55,002 bases of DNA from Sphingobacteriales bacterium (GTDB lineage Bacteria > Bacteroidota > Bacteroidia > Chitinophagales > UBA2359): positions 1-55,002 of the forward strand of contig JADKCK010000064.1 in the NCBI GenBank assembly GCA_016718845.1. The letters are read 5' to 3'. Shown here piece after piece: positions 51,828-55,002 of this stretch. The notes under the pieces were generated by a model that saw only the letters and a program-made list of their open reading frames with translations, was not told the DNA's origin and did not search any database. The translations under genes were made by a program, and so were the position numbers. Numbering within the stretch: the stretch's first letter is position 1; each line of letters begins with the position of its first letter.

Positions 51828-53051
51828 TTAGTGCGCTGCCCATTCAATGGTTTTCAAATCTATTCCTTCGAGGTGCATTTCCCACAAAGGCGACATGTCG
51901 CGCATTTTATTGACGGCTTTGGTTACTTCGGCAATGGCAAAATCTACTTGTTCTTCGGTGGTAAATCTGCCCAAGCTAAAACGTATTGATGAGTGTGCCA
52001 ATTCGTCGTCTAAGCCCAAGGCTTTTAACACATACGAGGGCTCTAAAGATGCCGATGTACATGCCGAACCCGACGACACGGCAATATTTTTGTTAAAGCC
52101 CATCATTAAGCCTTCGCCTTCTACATATTTAAACGATATATTGCTAATATATGGTGTGCGGTGCTGACGGTTGCCATTTACGTATGTTTCGTCTAGTTTT
52201 GTCAAAGCATTTTCTAGTTTATCGCGTAGTTTGCCTATGCGTGTGGCATCTTCTGCCATTTCTAGGCGGCACAACTCGGCAGCTTTGCCAAAGCCCACAA
52301 TACCCGGCACGTTTAAGGTACCCGAGCGCATACCGCGCTCGTGTCCGCCACCGTCGGTTTGTGCAGTGACTTTTACACGTGGGTTTTTACGACGCACATA
52401 CAAAGCCCCAACACCTTTGGGTCCATACATTTTGTGGGCGGTAAATGCCATTAAGTCAATATTCATAGCTTGCACATCAACAGGCACTTTACCAACGGCT
52501 TGGGTGGCATCGGTCATAAACAAAGCACCATATTCATGAGCCATACGTGCAATTTCAACAATGGGTTGCATCACCCCAATTTCGTTATTAACTGCCATCA
52601 CCGACACCAATATGGTTTTGGGCGATAAAGCCGCAGCTAAATCATCAAGGTTAATCATTCCTTCGCCATCTACCTCTAAATAGGTTATTTGACAGCCTTT
52701 TTTTTCTAAGCTTTTGCAGGTATCTAATATGGCTTTGTGTTCGGTGCGGGTAGTAATAATGTGGTTGCCTTTGCGGGCATACATATCGGCTACGCCTTTA
52801 ATGGCCAAGTTAATAGACTCGGTGGCACCCGATGTAAAGATAATTTCTTTTTCGCTTTGGGCATTAATAAGTTGTGCTATTTGCTCGCGGGCATAATCTA
52901 CACCTTCTTCGGCAGCCCAGCCAAACGAGTGATTGCGGCTGGCAGCATTGCCAAAATGGGTGGTGAAATAAGGCAACATTGCGGCTACAACACGCGGGTC
53001 GGTGGGGGTTGTGGCACTGTTATCTAAGTAAACAGGTAATTGGAGTTCCAT
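51828..53051 (-). CDS. iscS: Cysteine desulfurase IscS
   Basis: PLP enzyme that supplies sulfur for iron-sulfur clusters. The 407-aa protein shows the PLP lysine in FTAHKMYGPKGVGALYVR and the catalytic Cys in the loop VSSGSACTSASLEPS, the extended loop of group I (IscS/NifS). The end GIDLKTIEWAAH is typical of IscS. It starts MELQLPVYLDNSATTPTD. Confidence 0.97.
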   Translation of the reverse strand: MELQLPVYLDNSATTPTDPRVVAAMLPYFTTHFGNAASRNHSFGWAAEEGVDYAREQIAQLINAQSEKEIIFTSGATESINLAIKGVADMYARKGNHIITTRTEHKAILDTCKSLEKKGCQITYLEVDGEGMINLDDLAAALSPKTILVSVMAVNNEIGVMQPIVEIARMAHEYGALFMTDATQAVGKVPVDVQAMNIDLMAFTAHKMYGPKGVGALYVRRKNPRVKVTAQTDGGGHERGMRSGTLNVPGIVGFGKAAELCRLEMAEDATRIGKLRDKLENALTKLDETYVNGNRQHRTPYISNISFKYVEGEGLMMGFNKNIAVSSGSACTSASLEPSYVLKALGLDDELAHSSIRFSLGRFTTEEQVDFAIAEVTKAVNKMRDMSPLWEMHLEGIDLKTIEWAAH

Positions 53052-53140
53052 GTATATTGATATTTTTTTTAGCTTTTATCTGCCAACAATTATTTATTGC
53101 TCTGTAATTTGGTGCAAATAAACATTGAGGAATGACGGTG

Positions 53141-53148
53141 CAAAATTA
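53141..53148 (-). promoter_or_regulatory. Possible -7 box for iscS
   Basis: TAATTTTG on the minus strand, 90 nt before iscS. The -33 region is not clear. Confidence 0.3.
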
Positions 53149-53331
53149 ACACTTTTTGCGCTAAAATTGTTCATTTTGTTTAGAAAGAATCTAAATAAAA
53201 ATGCATTTTGAGATAAATAACACTATAAAACACCTTTTTAGAGGAAATGTTTAACAAAATACCAAAAGCGTTAAACAAAACGCCGCCATTGTGTGTTAAT
53301 AGGTTGTAATTTGAAGTAGCATAGCAGGAAG

Positions 53332-53359
53332 AAAGACACCCCCTAAAAAGGGTGTCTTT
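53332..53359 (+). terminator. Hairpin in the iscS upstream gap
   Basis: Stem AAAGACACCC (53332-53341) and complement (53350-53359) followed by TTGTTTT on the plus strand. No plus-strand gene precedes it. Confidence 0.5.
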
Positions 53360-53632
53360 TGTTTTGTATTAGCTATTTAATTAGCCTAAAGTGAAATTTA
53401 CCTTATTTACTAATGTTACGCAGTCCATTTTAATAATTGAGTATTTTGCATTTTTATATCCAGTTTTGCAGCCAGTTTCTTCTGAACCGGCATTATAGGA
53501 ATTGGCATTTTATACTGAGCCTGTCGAGGTAAAGAAATGGGCATAAATGCAGCGTTAAGAAAGATATACTAGTTCAAGTTGTTTTTTAGTAGCATAATCA
53601 CCACAAACAGCCACCAACACCCAACAATTAGG

Positions 53633-53707
53633 GTATTGGCTTTAAGGGCTATGGTTAATTTTGATACAAAGATACGCCAAATTTGCGAGGTTTGCAAATT
53701 TGGCGTA
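53633..53707. repeat. Dispersed palindromic repeat, copy 2
   Basis: Same lead and same 14-bp stem (53673-53686 with 53694-53707) as the copy at 38083. Confidence 0.85.
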
Positions 53708-53873
53708 AATTTGGGGGTATTGGTTGTTTGTTTAGTACGACGAACAAGGCTTGGCGAAGGGGGGGAATTCTTAGCGCAAAAGCCTAAATAAGTACAAATC
53801 GAAAGTTATATTATAAAAGTTTAACAAAGCACTTCTGCACTGCTTTTCGCCAAGCCAATGTTGGCAGTAGTTT

Positions 53874-54731
53874 TTATTTTAGTTCCTCAATGATGCCCGA
53901 CTTAATTATTTTCCTGTAATATTTAGAATATACTTTTAGTTCTTTCCAATCACTAATTTTAAAGTCACCTTTTAGATTTACATTGTTTACTAACAATAAG
54001 CCAGGTACAAATCCAAACTGAATTGATTTAATGGTATCTTTTCCATTGTTTAAAACTACGTTTTCTATCAAATAATAATCAGCTCTATCCCTATACGAAT
54101 TGTTTTTTGAACTGTCTGGCTTTATAGAAAATCCTTCTTGCCTAAGTTTGTCTAAAATAACTTCTTGGCTAACTTTAATCCTGTAACTTTTTCCAATGTG
54201 TATGTCACCATTTGGTCGCATATAGGAGCTAATGGGTGGAGAAGTAGCCATAAAAACAAAACAACTTGGAATTAGCATCAATAATGGATTTAATTTCAAA
54301 TTTGATTTCAATATTCGGTAGTAGTCTATATTTTTTAATAGGACATAGCTAATTGGAAGCACAAATAACGCTACCAAGTCAGTATAATCAACAACTCGTG
54401 TTATTGGAATAATAGCAAATTTATTGTAAAAAGTGATGAAATTTTCTGAAACAGGAAGTTTCCAAAATATAAAAAAAAGTCCACAAAGAACAATTGCATA
54501 TTTTTTCAATCTTGGAAAAATAAACAGAACAAACATTGGCAAAATTAATAGCCCAATGAAATCTGATAATTTTCCCGTTAGCCAATTTGAGCATTGCCAT
54601 TTAAGGAAATGGTCATTCAAAGCTAACAAAAGTATGCCAACAAGGAATACCCAATTGAATAGTAAGTTTTGGTTTCGTTGCATTTTTATAAAATTATTGC
54701 TAACTATATTTATATAAACTTTAGTTCGCAC
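53874..54731 (-). CDS. Membrane protein of unknown function
   Basis: A 285-codon frame; the ATG at residue 17 (MQRNQNLLFNWVFL) may be the true start. Four to five helices fill the first 140 residues and contain LNDHFLKW and LTGKLSDFIGLLILPMFVLF, a motif of a widespread unnamed membrane family. The C-terminal half (about 165-285) appears extracellular or periplasmic, with YRIKVSQEVILDKLRQEG. Function unknown. It stands alone. Confidence 0.7.
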   Translation of the reverse strand: MRTKVYINIVSNNFIKMQRNQNLLFNWVFLVGILLLALNDHFLKWQCSNWLTGKLSDFIGLLILPMFVLFIFPRLKKYAIVLCGLFFIFWKLPVSENFITFYNKFAIIPITRVVDYTDLVALFVLPISYVLLKNIDYYRILKSNLKLNPLLMLIPSCFVFMATSPPISSYMRPNGDIHIGKSYRIKVSQEVILDKLRQEGFSIKPDSSKNNSYRDRADYYLIENVVLNNGKDTIKSIQFGFVPGLLLVNNVNLKGDFKISDWKELKVYSKYYRKIIKSGIIEELK

Positions 54732-54810
54732 TTTTGGGTTAAACTATAAATTTTGTGTTATTTAAAGATTATCCAACGAACTTTTAACCCGCTGAATAGT
54801 ACAGTGCCTT

Positions 54811-54892
54811 TCATCAGCAGCAAATATGAAACGTTTTTTTGTTTTACGCAAGCTTTTGGAGGAAAAATAACACATTTATTTTTACATCAATT
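54811..54892 (+). repeat. Dispersed 82-bp repeat, copy 2
   Basis: Matches 41037-41118 at about 80 percent by eye, sharing TTTTGGAGGAAAAATAACAC. Confidence 0.65.
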
Positions 54893-54930
54893 AAATTTGA
54901 CAGAACAAGCATAAAAATCCCCTACCTTGT

Positions 54931-55002
54931 GTATTGGCTTTAAGGGCTATGGTTAATTTTGACACAAAGATACGCCAAATTTGCGAGATTTGCAAATTTG
55001 GC
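54931..55002. repeat. Dispersed palindromic repeat, copy 3 (cut by edge)
   Basis: Lead sequence as in copies 1 and 2; first stem arm at 54971-54984, second arm truncated by the window end. Confidence 0.8.

Larger units (their letters stand above)
53052..53873. other. Long gap upstream of iscS
   Basis: 822 nt without a convincing gene. It holds a TAATTTTG box near 53141 that may be the iscS promoter, a 10-bp hairpin with plus-side T-run (53332-53359) and palindromic repeat copy 2 (53633-53707). Confidence 0.5.
54732..55002. other. Right edge of the window, repeats only
   Basis: No gene seen. Contains the second 82-bp repeat and the third palindromic repeat, which runs off the edge. Confidence 0.5.

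Noticed and set aside
53579..53791. 70-codon plus-strand frame
   Set aside because: It runs through the palindromic repeat and lacks any protein-like pattern.

Overview
The window comes from a low-GC member of the Bacteroidota. The evidence is the gene complement together with repeated matches to the Bacteroidota sigma-A promoter (a TTTG/TTGG-like -33 box, 19 nt, then TAnnTTTG), seen upstream of many genes. I cannot place it below phylum level; the content would fit a free-living Chitinophagia- or Saprospiria-like organism.

Region 1 (1-22.7 kb, minus strand) is the housekeeping core. Transcription runs from rpsL through rpsG, fusA, rpsJ, the S10 cluster, the spc cluster (to secY, map, infA, rpmJ) and the alpha cluster (rpsM, rpsK, rpsD, rpoA, rplQ), ending in a strong hairpin at about 1950. 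Beyond it lie rimP and nusA, both broken by several single-base indels, most likely consensus errors because both should be functional. Two long gaps interrupt the ribosomal run (21.6-22.0 kb and 11.1-11.5 kb); the second holds a textbook internal promoter.

Region 2 (22.8-26.3 kb) has a SAM methyltransferase, a Kir-type potassium channel and small membrane or secreted proteins of unknown role.

Region 3 (26.4-34.8 kb) is the most unusual. A three-gene secreted cassette is present twice in tandem: a DUF6345-like protein with a caspase/gingipain-like His-Gly and Cys pattern, a protein resembling a metalloprotease propeptide, and a Kazal-inhibitor lipoprotein. The two copies share leader and terminator hairpins. 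A third leader copy lies upstream, cut off from any cassette by an IS1-like remnant. Between the second and third leaders sits a foreign-looking segment with a secreted aerolysin-like pore-forming protein, an orphan IS200/IS605-type right end (omega-RNA-like) and IS1-like ends on both sides.

Region 4 (34.8-41.2 kb) has a rhomboid protease, an acidic protein of unknown function, a TerC-family membrane protein, a frameshifted lipoprotein, a 1.07-kb tract made almost only of G that looks like an assembly artefact, and a nucleotidyltransferase pair with a nonsense codon.

Region 5 (41.2-48.8 kb) has a sugar-lactone oxidase, a histidine kinase, and a divergent glyoxylate-shunt locus: a RamB/ScfR-like regulator on the minus strand facing aceB-aceA on the plus strand. 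Between them are eleven copies of a GCGAAAAA-type element spaced exactly 17 or 35 bp apart, ending at the aceB promoter. This is a strong candidate operator array for the regulator.

Region 6 (49-55 kb) is an iron-sulfur assembly cluster (iscS, iscU, iscA) interrupted by a PIN toxin-antitoxin-like pair and a Uma2-family gene, followed by a membrane protein and dispersed palindromic repeats shared with region 4.
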